Assembly: GCA_963708855.1 (NCBI GenBank)
Contig: CAVPUM010000011.1
Span: 1 to 64,000 of the forward strand
DNA: 64,000 nucleotides
Direction of reading: 5' to 3'
Origin: CAIWHR01 sp963708855
GTDB lineage: Bacteria; Pseudomonadota; Gammaproteobacteria; Burkholderiales; Casimicrobiaceae
Shown: positions 51,143-59,315 of the stretch, in pieces
How positions within the stretch are numbered: position 1 is the first letter of the stretch
How the letters are laid out: each line of letters starts with the position of its first letter
Notes under the pieces: model-generated
What the model saw: only the letters and a program-made list of their open reading frames with translations
What the model was told of the DNA's origin: nothing
Databases searched by the model: none
Program-made: the position numbers and the translations under genes

Positions 51143-52060
51143 TCAGGCCCTCTTGCGCTTCGCCGCCGTCTTGGACGCGGCACGGGGCGGAGGCACCACA
51201 TGCAGCGCGGGCTTGCCGCGCGTCGGTGCCGTCCTGCGCGCGGTTCCTTTGCCGCGTACGCCGCCCTGGCCGAGGCTCTTCATCAGCAAGTCGGCAAGGT
51301 CAATCACCTGTGCCGAGCGCGGCGGGTTGTCTTCGTCCTTGCCGGGCTCCGTGATCTCCTTGGTTTGTCCCCGCTTGATCTTTTCCTTGATGCGGGCCAT
51401 GAGGTCGTCGTGGTACGTGTCCTTGAAGTCGCCCGGCTTCCAGTGTCCCGTCATGTCGTCGACGAGGCGCTTGGCGAGCGCAACCTCCTTGGGCGAGATC
51501 CCGACAGCTTTCAAACCTTCCGCCGGCAAGTCCAGGCCCGTCGTTCCCCGCAGTTCACTCCCGTAACGCAGCGTGTTGAGCATGAGCGCGCGGCCGTTGA
51601 CGACCACCGCGGCCAGATGCTGCGTGGTTCGAATGACGACTTGGGCGATGGCAACGCGTTTCGACGAGCGCAGCGTTTCGCGCAACAACGCATACACCTT
51701 TTGGCCTCGGGCACCCGGCACGAGGTAGTAGGGAGATTCGAAATACTCCGCGGCAATCTCGTCCTCAGGGACGAACGTCTGGATGTCGATGGTCTGCGAG
51801 GCCTTGACATTGGCGCGGCGAAAGTCCTCGTCGGACAGCACGACATATTGGTCCTTCTCGTACTCGTAGCCCTTGATCACGTTCGACCAGTCCACTTCCT
51901 TCCTGCTCGTCTTGCTGTATCGCTTGTATCCGACCGGCGACAGGTCGCGCTTGTCGAGCATGGACAACTTGAACGCCTTGCGATCCTCGGCGGGATAGAG
52001 CTCGACCGGAATGTGGACAAGGCCGAAACTGATCGCACCCTTCCAAATTGCATGTGCCAT
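51143..52060 (-). CDS. ku: Ku protein (NHEJ end-binding)
   Basis: A 305-aa bacterial Ku homodimer subunit that encircles broken DNA ends and recruits LigD. It opens with the hallmark MAHAIWKGAISFGLVHIPVE; the central barrel includes GYKRYSKTSRKEVDWSNVIK and IDIQTFVPEDEIAAEYFESP. The C-terminal tail is Lys/Arg rich (RAASKTAAKRKRA), likely adding DNA binding. With ligD it gives a complete two-gene NHEJ system, often found in bacteria that survive drying or stationary phase. Confidence 0.94.
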   Translation of the reverse strand: MAHAIWKGAISFGLVHIPVELYPAEDRKAFKLSMLDKRDLSPVGYKRYSKTSRKEVDWSNVIKGYEYEKDQYVVLSDEDFRRANVKASQTIDIQTFVPEDEIAAEYFESPYYLVPGARGQKVYALLRETLRSSKRVAIAQVVIRTTQHLAAVVVNGRALMLNTLRYGSELRGTTGLDLPAEGLKAVGISPKEVALAKRLVDDMTGHWKPGDFKDTYHDDLMARIKEKIKRGQTKEITEPGKDEDNPPRSAQVIDLADLLMKSLGQGGVRGKGTARRTAPTRGKPALHVVPPPRAASKTAAKRKRA

Positions 52061-52301
52061 GGGTATGTCCCTACTTGAGCTGCGGTCGCACGCGGTTCAG
52101 CGTCCCAGTATGGGCAAAGGCGCCGCCGGGGTCGGTGCGCAGACGCACATCACGCCACGAAAATCGCGTGCATCCCCGAGCTCACAGGTTGGCGTCGCGA
52201 AGAGGAATAGTGCTTTGGATTACCCGCCGCTGGGCTTCGGGACTACTTCCTGCGGCAAATCTTCGTAGTCCAATGACCGCATCATCCACAAGGAGGCGGC
52301 G

Positions 52302-52472
52302 ATGCGCGACCTACCGAGAGTTGGCTTTCTGCTTGTCGTCGACACGTTCCTGGTGGTGGCGCTCGTGATGCTGCTGGGCGGTTGCGTCGTGACGCCGACC
52401 GGCTTTCAAGACCGCCACGGCGACTTTGTCATGCACATCGGTGCGAACGCCTATACGGCGCCTAGCGCATGA
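52302..52472 (+). CDS. Mini-lipoprotein, 56 aa (paralogue of the one at 35.7 kb)
   Basis: A strong AAGGAGG site precedes the ATG at 52302. The product has a signal peptide (VDTFLVVALVMLLGGC, lipobox LGGC) and a mature part of about 32 residues with DRHGDFVMHIGANAYTAPSA. GGCV-TP plus RH-GDFVM-IG is shared with the 52-aa lipoprotein at 35745. Its stop overlaps the ATG of the PGPGW gene by four bases, evidence that the frame is translated. Function unknown. Confidence 0.75.
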   Translation: MRDLPRVGFLLVVDTFLVVALVMLLGGCVVTPTGFQDRHGDFVMHIGANAYTAPSA

Positions 52473-52750
52473 GCGATGCACGCGCTCTGACGCCGGGCAG
52501 ACAGTGGGGGAAAGCCTTCAAGAGCATGGGTCCCTCGGTGCGTAAGCTTCGACCCGTGGTGGCTGCCGTCGTCGGGGGGGCCATCACCTTGGTCGGCGTT
52601 GCACTGATCGTGTTGCCGGGACCGGCGTTTATCGTCATCCCGATCGGTCTGGCTATCCTGGCCACCGAGTTCGACTGGGCAAAGGGTTTTCTGAAGAAGG
52701 CGCGCAAGGTCGCCAGCCGGTTGAAGAGCAAGCTGGTTCGGCGCACCTGA
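52469..52750 (+). CDS. PGPGW-type transmembrane protein
   Basis: A 93-aa membrane protein with a helical hairpin: RPVVAAVVGGAITLVGVALI, then the family turn VLPGPAFIVIPIGLAILATE and a basic C-terminal tail (KKARKVASRLKSKLVRR). The PGPxF/W turn and the following FDWA are typical of putative transmembrane protein PGPGW. The ATG overlaps the stop of the mini-lipoprotein (ATGA), so the two are translationally coupled. Function unknown; the family often occurs with stress genes. Confidence 0.82.
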   Translation: MSDARALTPGRQWGKAFKSMGPSVRKLRPVVAAVVGGAITLVGVALIVLPGPAFIVIPIGLAILATEFDWAKGFLKKARKVASRLKSKLVRRT

Positions 52751-52896
52751 ACACGCACCCCTCGAGAAGCGCTGGCTCACCTCGGGTGCCGGGGCGCCGT
52801 TCGGCGGCGATGTGCGGTCCCGCACAGACCGTAGTCCTTGATTTCGCGTAGGTTTCCCTATCGGCGCGCTCGCGCTCTGCTTTGGAGGCGAAGCTC

Positions 52897-53448
52897 ATGG
52901 CTACAGCGACAACAGTGACTCCCGAAACCCGGCTAGTCACCGGCCTGTTCAGCAACCGGAACAGCGCCGAAAGGGCATATGAGGCGATCGTTTCACGCGG
53001 CTACGGGAAAGACGAGATCAACGTCGTGATGACCGACGAGACGCGCAAGCGGCTGTTTCCAGAGGAGGGGCTCGTCACCGAACTCGGCACCAAGGCGGCA
53101 GACGTCGCGGTGGAACTCGGCGATCCCGCCGGAGGCACGCTGGCGACCGTGAGCACCGCTGTCAGCGCCATCGGCGCTGCGGGCGCGCTATTGCTTCTGC
53201 CGGGCTTCGGCATCGTCGCGGCCGGGCCGGTCGCCGCGGCGATCACGGGCGCGGCCGCCGCCGGCATCGCCGGCGGCCTGATCGGCGCGCTGCATCATTG
53301 GGGAATCCCCGAAACGCGACGGGAAGAATACGAATCCGGACTCACACACGGCGGCATTCTGCTTGGCGTGAAGCCGCATTCCGATGCCGATGCCCGGTAT
53401 TTCGAGCAGCAGTGGACAGCGCATCACGCAACCCATGTCCATGCTTAG
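52897..53448 (+). CDS. YflT-like general stress domain protein with glycine zipper
   Basis: A 183-aa protein with an N-terminal domain resembling heat-induced stress protein YflT (VTGLFSNRNSAERAYEAIVS, GYGKDEINVVMTDETRKR), a central hydrophobic glycine/alanine segment (LATVSTAVSAIGAAGALLLL, GPVAAAITGAAAAGIAGGLI) and a C-terminal soluble part (REEYESGLTHGGILLGVKPH). TGGAGG precedes the ATG at 52897; an in-frame TTG at 52882 is less likely. Probably a membrane-associated stress protein. Confidence 0.78.
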   Translation: MATATTVTPETRLVTGLFSNRNSAERAYEAIVSRGYGKDEINVVMTDETRKRLFPEEGLVTELGTKAADVAVELGDPAGGTLATVSTAVSAIGAAGALLLLPGFGIVAAGPVAAAITGAAAAGIAGGLIGALHHWGIPETRREEYESGLTHGGILLGVKPHSDADARYFEQQWTAHHATHVHA

Positions 53449-53651
53449 CGGAATCGCGCGACGGCGAAGGCGACCGTCCCTCGCGTCGGCACGTCGCTGC
53501 AACGGTCGAGTGCATGCTCCTCTGTCCAGACGATCTGGAACCTTGTTTTCGCCCAGCCTGCAGAGCTGACGGCTGCGAGCGCCTGGCCGGCATGCCGCTC
53601 TCCGTTTGCCGGGAATGCGGTGTCGTCACATTCCCGCATTCGACGCGGTGC

Positions 53652-54473
53652 TCAGAGCCGCGCCAGAAAGCGTGCGATGCCGTTCCAGAAGTCGGCCGTG
53701 GCGCCGAGCGTGTTGTGGTCGCTGCCCGGCACGATCTGCCAGCTCTTCGGCCCGGCCCAGGCGTCGTAGAGCGCGCGCGAGCGCTCGACCGGAATGATCC
53801 CGTCGGAGCTCGCCACGATCGCGAGCATCGGTGCGTGACTGCGCACGGCATCGGCATGCGCATCGAAGCGATGGCGCAACAACAGCGAGACCGGGAGCCA
53901 CGGATAGTGATGCTTGCCGATCGCCGCGAGGCTGTCGTAGGGCGACACCAGCACGACACCCGCGAGCGGCCGCTCGGCGGCAACGTGGGCGGCCAGTGCG
54001 GTCCCGAGGCTGCGTCCGAAGGTGACGATCCGGTTCCGGTCGACCCCTTCCCGCGCGGCGACGACGTCGTAGATCGCCAGCGCGTCGGCGGAGAGCGCGC
54101 GCTCGCCCGGCGAACCTTCGCTGGCGCCGTAACCACGGTAATTGATCGCGACGATCGACCATTCGCGCGGCCAGCGCGGATCCGCGAGCGTGTGCGAGAC
54201 CTCCTCGGCGTTGCCGCCGAAGTAGAGGATCGTCGGCGCCGGCGTCACGCTTCCCGAGGCGATCCAGCCGTGAAGGCGGGTGCCGTCGGTGACCGTGACC
54301 GTGAGTGGAGCGGCGTGCGCGGGCAGGTGCGCAGTGGACGCGACAGGCTGCGGGAAGAAGATCAGGCCGTCCTGCGCGAACCACGCTGCCGCGGGAACGC
54401 CGATCGCGATTGCAGCGACGAGGATGAGCCATTCCATCAGGGTGCGCCACCAGCGGGGCGATGCGATCGCCAT
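53652..54473 (-). CDS. Membrane-anchored alpha/beta hydrolase (BEM46-like)
   Basis: A 273-aa serine hydrolase with one N-terminal helix (LILVAAIAIGVPAAAWFAQ), probably anchoring it with the enzyme outside the cytosol. Motifs: TILYFGGNAEEVSHTLAD (oxyanion region), NYRGYGASEGSPGE, nucleophile elbow TFGRSLGTALA, ASSDGIIPVERS (acid) and GSDHNTLG (His). This matches the BEM46/ABHD13-type family. A TATAAT box lies only six bases before the ATG at 54473, so the transcript may be leaderless or the ATG at 54437 may be used. Confidence 0.82.
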   Translation of the reverse strand: MAIASPRWWRTLMEWLILVAAIAIGVPAAAWFAQDGLIFFPQPVASTAHLPAHAAPLTVTVTDGTRLHGWIASGSVTPAPTILYFGGNAEEVSHTLADPRWPREWSIVAINYRGYGASEGSPGERALSADALAIYDVVAAREGVDRNRIVTFGRSLGTALAAHVAAERPLAGVVLVSPYDSLAAIGKHHYPWLPVSLLLRHRFDAHADAVRSHAPMLAIVASSDGIIPVERSRALYDAWAGPKSWQIVPGSDHNTLGATADFWNGIARFLARL

Positions 54474-54479
54474 CGACGG

Positions 54480-54485
54480 ATTATA
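54480..54485 (-). promoter_or_regulatory. TATAAT -10 box next to the hydrolase start
   Basis: A consensus -10 sequence on the minus strand, six bases upstream of the ATG at 54473. Transcription would start at or very near the ATG. The -35 region is weak. Confidence 0.45.
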
Positions 54486-54586
54486 GGCGTTGTGATGAAC
54501 GTCGCCGGCGTAAACTTCGTGCTTCGCACCGCCGGCGGGTTCCGCGGCGGGCCCGGGGACTGCGCATCCACAGCGGGAGCATTGCC

Positions 54587-55285
54587 ATGCCGGCCGTCGC
54601 CGATTACCTGAATCCCGACCTGCCCGCCGGATTGGCGCGCGTGACGATGCCCGTGGTCGACGCGACGCCGGCGTCGCTCGAAGGCTACGGCTTTCTCGTC
54701 GACGATCCCGCGAAGTGCACGATCGAAATCGTGCGCTGGCCGGCGCAAGGCTCGCGACCGGTCGACCCCGACACCGGCGATGAGGGCGGCACCACCGAAG
54801 GCACGTTCGTCAGCGAGTGGCAGGGCGACATCCTGTTCGGCCGCAACGATGCCGTCGGCGGCCATTACATCCTCGCGTATGGCGAGGATCCCGGGCGGGC
54901 GGATCCCGGCCACGGGGGCGACCCGCGGCGGATCCTGGTCTGGCATGCGAACTACCACCCGGACGGCGGGCAGCTCTTCTTTCCGCTGGACAGGAAGCCG
55001 TTCCTGGTGCCGCTCGCGCTGCCGGGGGACGACGTCGAACCGGGAAATTTCGTGTGCTTTCGCTTCGACGGCAGTCGCGGCCTCTACATCCATCCGAACA
55101 TCTGGCACGAGGGAGTGTTCGCGATGCGCGGGACGCAGCGATTCTTCGACCAGCAGGGCGCGGTGCACGCGCGCGTCTCGGTCGACTTCGCGCGCGAGTT
55201 CGGATGCCTGCTCGAGGCGCCGACCGACCAGCGCAGCGCGGAGGGCGCCGCCGTCATTGCGGGCGAATGCCCAGGCCGCGGGTAA
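54587..55285 (+). CDS. Ureidoglycolate lyase-like protein
   Basis: A 232-aa cupin-fold protein resembling ureidoglycolate lyase (AllA), which releases urea from ureidoglycolate in purine breakdown. The C-terminal half has the best matches: LVWHANYHPDGGQLFFPLDR, FVPL-type strand FLVPLALPGDDVEPGNFVCF and IHPNIWHEGVFAM. It is longer than classical AllA (about 160 aa), so it may be a related enzyme with another substrate. The ATG at 54587 follows GCGGGAG. The last 32 bases overlap the convergent Bug receptor gene. Confidence 0.6.
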   Translation: MPAVADYLNPDLPAGLARVTMPVVDATPASLEGYGFLVDDPAKCTIEIVRWPAQGSRPVDPDTGDEGGTTEGTFVSEWQGDILFGRNDAVGGHYILAYGEDPGRADPGHGGDPRRILVWHANYHPDGGQLFFPLDRKPFLVPLALPGDDVEPGNFVCFRFDGSRGLYIHPNIWHEGVFAMRGTQRFFDQQGAVHARVSVDFAREFGCLLEAPTDQRSAEGAAVIAGECPGRG

Positions 55286-56261
55286 CCTTGCCCCATTTGT
55301 CGAAATCCGCGCGAATTTCGGCCCCGAAGGCCTCTGGCGACCCGCCGATCGGCTCCAGGCCTTGTTTCTCCATCCAGGCGCGGAAATCCGGGCTGCGCAC
55401 GACGCGGTTGAGCGCCTGATTCAGGTCCTCGACGATCGGCGGCGGGGTACCGGCAGGGGCGAGGATTCCGATCCACGTCTGGACGTCGAGGCGCGGCAGT
55501 CCCGCTTCGACCATCGTGGGCACGCCCGGCAGAAGCGGCGAACGGCGATCGGCCATCACGGCGAGCGCACGGACACGACCGGCAGCCACTGCAGTGTGGG
55601 AGGCGGTCACGCTGGCGAGCAGAACCTGCACCTCGTTCGCGCTGATCGCCGCGATGTTCTGCGCGGAACCTCGATAGGGGATGTGCATGAGTTCGATGCC
55701 GGTCAGTGCTGCCAGCTGCTCGGTGTCGAGGTGGGCGGACGACCCGACGCCGACCGATGCGTAGTTGAGCTTGCCGGGCTGGCTGCGCGCGAGCGCCACC
55801 AGTTCTCCCAGGGTCGCGACGCCGAGGGCCGTGCTCACCAGCACGACTTTCGTCTGATAGGCAAGATTGATCACGGGCACGAAATCCTGCAGCGCATCGT
55901 AGGGGAGGTTCGCGACGACGTGGGGCGTCATAACCTGCGTGGACGTCGACGCGGCGAGCAACGTGTAGCCGTCGGGGGCGGCCCGCTTCGCGAACTCGGT
56001 GCCGATGATCCCGTTCGCGCCGGCTTTGTTTTCGACCACGACGGGAGCGCCGAGCATTGTCTCCAATCGCTCGCCGAGCACGCGGCTGAGGAGATCGACG
56101 GTGCCGCCGGGTCCCAGCGGCACGATGAGGCGAATCGGCCGGACCGGGTACGGGGTCGCGGCGGATGTCGCGCCTCCCGCGAGCGTGCCGGCGCTGCCGC
56201 AGAGCAGCGCGGCGACCGCCAGGCATGTCCAGCGCAAGCAAACGGCGACGCGGGTTGTCAC
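55254..56261 (-). CDS. Bug/TctC-family periplasmic solute-binding protein (internal start)
   Basis: Read from the GTG at 56261 with a strong AGGAGG site five bases upstream, this is a complete 335-aa Bug receptor of normal length. It has a signal peptide (LRWTCLAVAALLCGSAGTLA), then YPVRPIRLIVPLGPGGTVDL, VVENKAGANGIIGTEFAKRA and PIVEDLNQALNRVVRSPDFR. Bug proteins deliver carboxylates to tripartite tricarboxylate transporters or signal substrate. No TctA or TctB gene is in the window. The gene has no stop separating it from the upstream NRPS-like frame, so a fusion product is also possible. The ribosome binding site and exported nature make separate translation the simpler reading. Confidence 0.82.
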   Translation of the reverse strand: MTTRVAVCLRWTCLAVAALLCGSAGTLAGGATSAATPYPVRPIRLIVPLGPGGTVDLLSRVLGERLETMLGAPVVVENKAGANGIIGTEFAKRAAPDGYTLLAASTSTQVMTPHVVANLPYDALQDFVPVINLAYQTKVVLVSTALGVATLGELVALARSQPGKLNYASVGVGSSAHLDTEQLAALTGIELMHIPYRGSAQNIAAISANEVQVLLASVTASHTAVAAGRVRALAVMADRRSPLLPGVPTMVEAGLPRLDVQTWIGILAPAGTPPPIVEDLNQALNRVVRSPDFRAWMEKQGLEPIGGSPEAFGAEIRADFDKWGKVTRGLGIRPQ

Positions 56262-58931
56262 CGCTCCTCCTGACCGCGTCGACTCGCGCTGCCGCCGGGC
56301 AATGAGCTCCGCCATTCGCGCAACGGTGGGCGCGTCGAACAGATCTCGCGGCCCGAGGTCGACCTGGAACGCGGCCAGAATGCGGCTCGCGATTCGCGCG
56401 GCCATCAGCGAATCGCCCCCGAGCTCGAGGAAATCGTCGTCGATCCCGAGCGGATCGATCTTCAGCACGTCGGTCCAGATTGCGCCCACGCTCGTCTCCA
56501 TCGGGGTGCGCGGCGCAACCAGGGCCGTAGCCGGCTCCGGGCGCCTTCGCCCCGCGTTCGGTAATGCGGCACGATCGATCTTGCCGTTGGGCGTCAACGG
56601 CAGCGCGTCGAGCGCGACGAAGCGTGACGGGATCATGTAGCCGGGCACGCGTTCGACCAGCCGCGCGCGGATCTCGCCCGCTGTCGCTCGCGGGCTCGCC
56701 GGCACGAACCAGGCCACGAGATGCGCCTGATGCGACTCGCCTTCGTTCGCCACGACCGCGGCGTCGATGACGAGGCCGGTGTCGCCGATCGCGGCCTCGA
56801 CCTGCTCCAGGTCGACGGTGAACCCGCGAATCTTCACGCGGGAGTCGGTGCGCCCGACGAACTCCAGGCTGCCATCGGGGAGCCAGCGCCCGAGATCGCC
56901 CATGCGATGCACGCGCGTTTGTCCCGGCGGCAGCGATGTCTCGGGCCGCCGCCAGATGCCGGAGTACAGGTAGTTGCTTCGGACCACGATCTCGCCGACT
57001 TCGCCGACCCCGACCGGGGCTCCGCTCCCGTCCTCCAGCCACACTGCCTTACCCGGGACCGGATAGCCGACCGGCACCGTCGCGCCGATGCGTGGCGTGT
57101 CGTGGTCCACCGTCATCATTGCAACCGCCCAGGTCTCCGTCGCGGCGAGCTGGCGCAGCAGGCGGCAACCGCGGCCGAAGTGCCTTCGATACCGATCGAC
57201 GCCGGTCCAGAGCAGCTTCCCGGCCGGCTGGATGAACCGAACGTGCGGAAACCGATCCGTCTCGTCGAGCGCATCGACGAACTGCTGAAACAATGCGACG
57301 GGCATGCGCACGATCGCGATGCATTCGCGATTCAACCACGTTGCCATCTGGCGCAGGCTGTACTTCCTGGCGTCGAACGGGCAGATCGTCGCGCCGGTCA
57401 GCAGCGCCACGAAAACGTCGGCCGCCGCAGTGACGAAGCCGATCTCCGCGAACTGCGACATCGGGTCGCCCACCTCGATTCGCAGCAACCGCGCGCTCAG
57501 CCACACGCGGTGCAGCAGGCAGCGATGACTGAGCATGACGCCCTTCGGCCTGCCCGTCGTGCCGGATGTGTAGTAGATGGCGACGATGTCATCGGCGCGC
57601 CGCTCGACGTCCGGCCTCTGATCGCTGCCATGCAAGTCGCGCGGATCGATCGCCACGCAATGCAGTCCTTGCGGCGCGATGTTCCGCGCCATGCCAAGCC
57701 GGGACTCGGCGCAGAGCAGGAGCGTGGATTGCAGGTCGGCGAGACATTCCCGTTGCCGCTCGGCCGGGTGAGCGGGACTGAGGGCGCAATAGGCGCGACC
57801 GGCCTTGAGCACGCCCATGATGCTGGCAACCCCGCCGATGCCGTGATCGAACAGCAGCGCCACGGGCCTCGACTGGTCGGGCGACTCGCGCAGCACGATT
57901 TGCGCGATGCGATTGGCCAGCGCGTCGAGCTGCGCGTACGTCCACGCCTCGCCGTCGGACTTGAGCGCCGTGCTGGCGGGAACCATGGCCGCGACCTGCT
58001 CGAACCGCGTGACGATGTCACGCTCGATCTCGGTCTCGGAAAAGGCGAGCGAGTGCGGCGTCCGCGCCGGCGGGACGATCTGCTTCATCATCACTTCGGT
58101 TGCATACTCGACACGCAGCATGCCGTCGACGGCCCCGGCATCGAATATCGCGCGCGCGGTGCGCTCGAAGCCGGCGTATCTGGCATCCCCGGGTTGCGGC
58201 GAGAACGACAGCGATTGCAGCCGGCCGAGGAACTCCGGCCAGGACTCCTGCGCCGCGCAGGGGTACGCGAGACGGATGCAGTTGTCGCCTCCGAAATAGT
58301 CGCCGACGTCCGCATGCGGTTGGTGCTGGCGAGCGGTACGGTCGTGCCGGCTGATGAGTTCGTCCCGCAAACGCTCGAGCGCCGCCCGGGAGTACGCATC
58401 GGTGACCGGCGTCCGGACCACGATCAGCCAGCCGCCGGGCCGCAGGATGCGCCGAATTTCCGCCTGAGCCGGCGCGGGTTCGAACCACTGGATCGCCCGG
58501 CCGGCCGTCACGGCGTCGACGCTGTGGTCGGGCAAGCCGGTTTCCTGCGCGGTTCCCTTCATCATGCACAGCGATTCGCGCTGTCCCAGGCTCGCCAGCG
58601 CAAGCGAGCGCATGTCGTCGTTCGGCTCGATCGCGAATACGCGTCCGACGCGCTCCGTGAAGTGCCGCGTCAGCATCCCGGTGCCCGCGCCGAGGTCGGC
58701 AATCACCGACGCCTTGCCAAGGCCGGCAACCGCGATGATGGCCTCGATGGCGACGGGCGAATAGTCCCGGCGGTGGCGTGCATACGCCTCGGCCTTGCCG
58801 TCGAATGCGTGCGTCGTATCGGGCTGGTTCAAGTCAGCGTACCCGCCGGCCGGCGCGCCGCGCGGTCCGGGCTCCCGGCGCGGCACCCGCCAGGCGGTCG
58901 AGATCGCCTCGTGCCTGCGCGCGTGCGCCAT
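55254..58931 (-). CDS. Methyltransferase-adenylation-carrier (NRPS-like) frame running on into a Bug receptor
   Basis: One uninterrupted 1,225-codon frame. Residues about 40-250: class I SAM methyltransferase (VIADLGAGTGMLTRHF, RAIQWFEPAPAQAEIRRILR). Residues about 310-790: NRPS-type adenylation domain (YYTSGTTGRPKGVMLSH, GDLGRWLPDGSLEFVGRTDS, RVKIRGFTVDLEQVE, NGKIDRAALP). Residues about 800-875: carrier protein with the phosphopantetheine Ser in DDFLELGGDSLMAARI. There is no condensation or thioesterase domain, so it may load and methylate one amino or carboxylic acid. After the carrier domain no stop occurs, and the frame enters a signal peptide and complete Bug protein from residue 891. 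Either this is a true fusion or the Bug gene is also made from its own start. The upstream start is uncertain (ATG 58931; the first 35 residues are not conserved). Confidence 0.75.
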   Translation of the reverse strand: MAHARRHEAISTAWRVPRREPGPRGAPAGGYADLNQPDTTHAFDGKAEAYARHRRDYSPVAIEAIIAVAGLGKASVIADLGAGTGMLTRHFTERVGRVFAIEPNDDMRSLALASLGQRESLCMMKGTAQETGLPDHSVDAVTAGRAIQWFEPAPAQAEIRRILRPGGWLIVVRTPVTDAYSRAALERLRDELISRHDRTARQHQPHADVGDYFGGDNCIRLAYPCAAQESWPEFLGRLQSLSFSPQPGDARYAGFERTARAIFDAGAVDGMLRVEYATEVMMKQIVPPARTPHSLAFSETEIERDIVTRFEQVAAMVPASTALKSDGEAWTYAQLDALANRIAQIVLRESPDQSRPVALLFDHGIGGVASIMGVLKAGRAYCALSPAHPAERQRECLADLQSTLLLCAESRLGMARNIAPQGLHCVAIDPRDLHGSDQRPDVERRADDIVAIYYTSGTTGRPKGVMLSHRCLLHRVWLSARLLRIEVGDPMSQFAEIGFVTAAADVFVALLTGATICPFDARKYSLRQMATWLNRECIAIVRMPVALFQQFVDALDETDRFPHVRFIQPAGKLLWTGVDRYRRHFGRGCRLLRQLAATETWAVAMMTVDHDTPRIGATVPVGYPVPGKAVWLEDGSGAPVGVGEVGEIVVRSNYLYSGIWRRPETSLPPGQTRVHRMGDLGRWLPDGSLEFVGRTDSRVKIRGFTVDLEQVEAAIGDTGLVIDAAVVANEGESHQAHLVAWFVPASPRATAGEIRARLVERVPGYMIPSRFVALDALPLTPNGKIDRAALPNAGRRRPEPATALVAPRTPMETSVGAIWTDVLKIDPLGIDDDFLELGGDSLMAARIASRILAAFQVDLGPRDLFDAPTVARMAELIARRQRESTRSGGAVTTRVAVCLRWTCLAVAALLCGSAGTLAGGATSAATPYPVRPIRLIVPLGPGGTVDLLSRVLGERLETMLGAPVVVENKAGANGIIGTEFAKRAAPDGYTLLAASTSTQVMTPHVVANLPYDALQDFVPVINLAYQTKVVLVSTALGVATLGELVALARSQPGKLNYASVGVGSSAHLDTEQLAALTGIELMHIPYRGSAQNIAAISANEVQVLLASVTASHTAVAAGRVRALAVMADRRSPLLPGVPTMVEAGLPRLDVQTWIGILAPAGTPPPIVEDLNQALNRVVRSPDFRAWMEKQGLEPIGGSPEAFGAEIRADFDKWGKVTRGLGIRPQ

Positions 58932-59160
58932 TGGAAACTTCGCCCAGCGCCGCGATCACCGTCGCAAGGTCCGGCCGCGGGCCGCGCGGGTGCGCTTCGA
59001 GTGCGTGGAGCATCGTGCGAAAGCGTGCAGACGCCGCCCCTCGAAGGCCAGCGGGCCGACGGGCGCCATGATCTCGCCGGTGGGGCCCCATGCTGCCCGT
59101 GGCGCCATCGGCGAGAAGCCACGATCGGGTGGCCAGGAGCTTGGCAAGTCGGTCTGACAT
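58834..59160 (-). pseudogene. Decayed homocysteine S-methyltransferase-like gene
   Basis: The ATG at 59160 opens MSDRLAKLLATRSWLLADGA, the standard N-terminus of homocysteine/betaine-homocysteine methyltransferases. Right after ADGATG the sequence jumps to GPTGEIMAPVGPLAFEG, which normally lies about 90 residues later and is here one base out of frame because of an extra C near 59090. Further on, RPDLATVIAALGEVSNG resembles the C-terminus. The middle, most of the barrel and the zinc cysteines are missing. This is a remnant with internal deletions. A TATACT box (59169-59174) sits nine bases before the ATG. Confidence 0.6.
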
Positions 59161-59259
59161 CGGGGAAGAGTATAGAGGAGTAGACCTGCCAGATTCGAGC
59201 ATTCGAACTCTGCCCCCGTACACGCCGGCCACGATTCCACAGTGCGCACGCACATCCTG

Positions 59260-59297
59260 TTGACACCATCGAGGTGACTTGTATACTAGCATACAAG
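59260..59297 (+). promoter_or_regulatory. Sigma-70 promoter overlapped by a GntR-type operator
   Basis: TTGACA (59260-59265) and TATACT (59282-59287) with a 16-base spacer form a near-consensus promoter. CTTGTAT and ATACAAG (59278-59297, 6-base centre) form a perfect dyad covering the -10. Dyads of this kind are typical of FCD-type GntR regulators, and the regulator gene starts 19 bases downstream, pointing to self-repression. Confidence 0.7.
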
Positions 59298-59315
59298 CTC
59301 CCGGTTTGCGATCGC

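Noticed and set aside
56721..59183. 820-codon plus-strand open frame
   Set aside because: Antisense to the adenylation and methyltransferase domains; no motifs, no ribosome binding site, composition typical of a GC-rich shadow.
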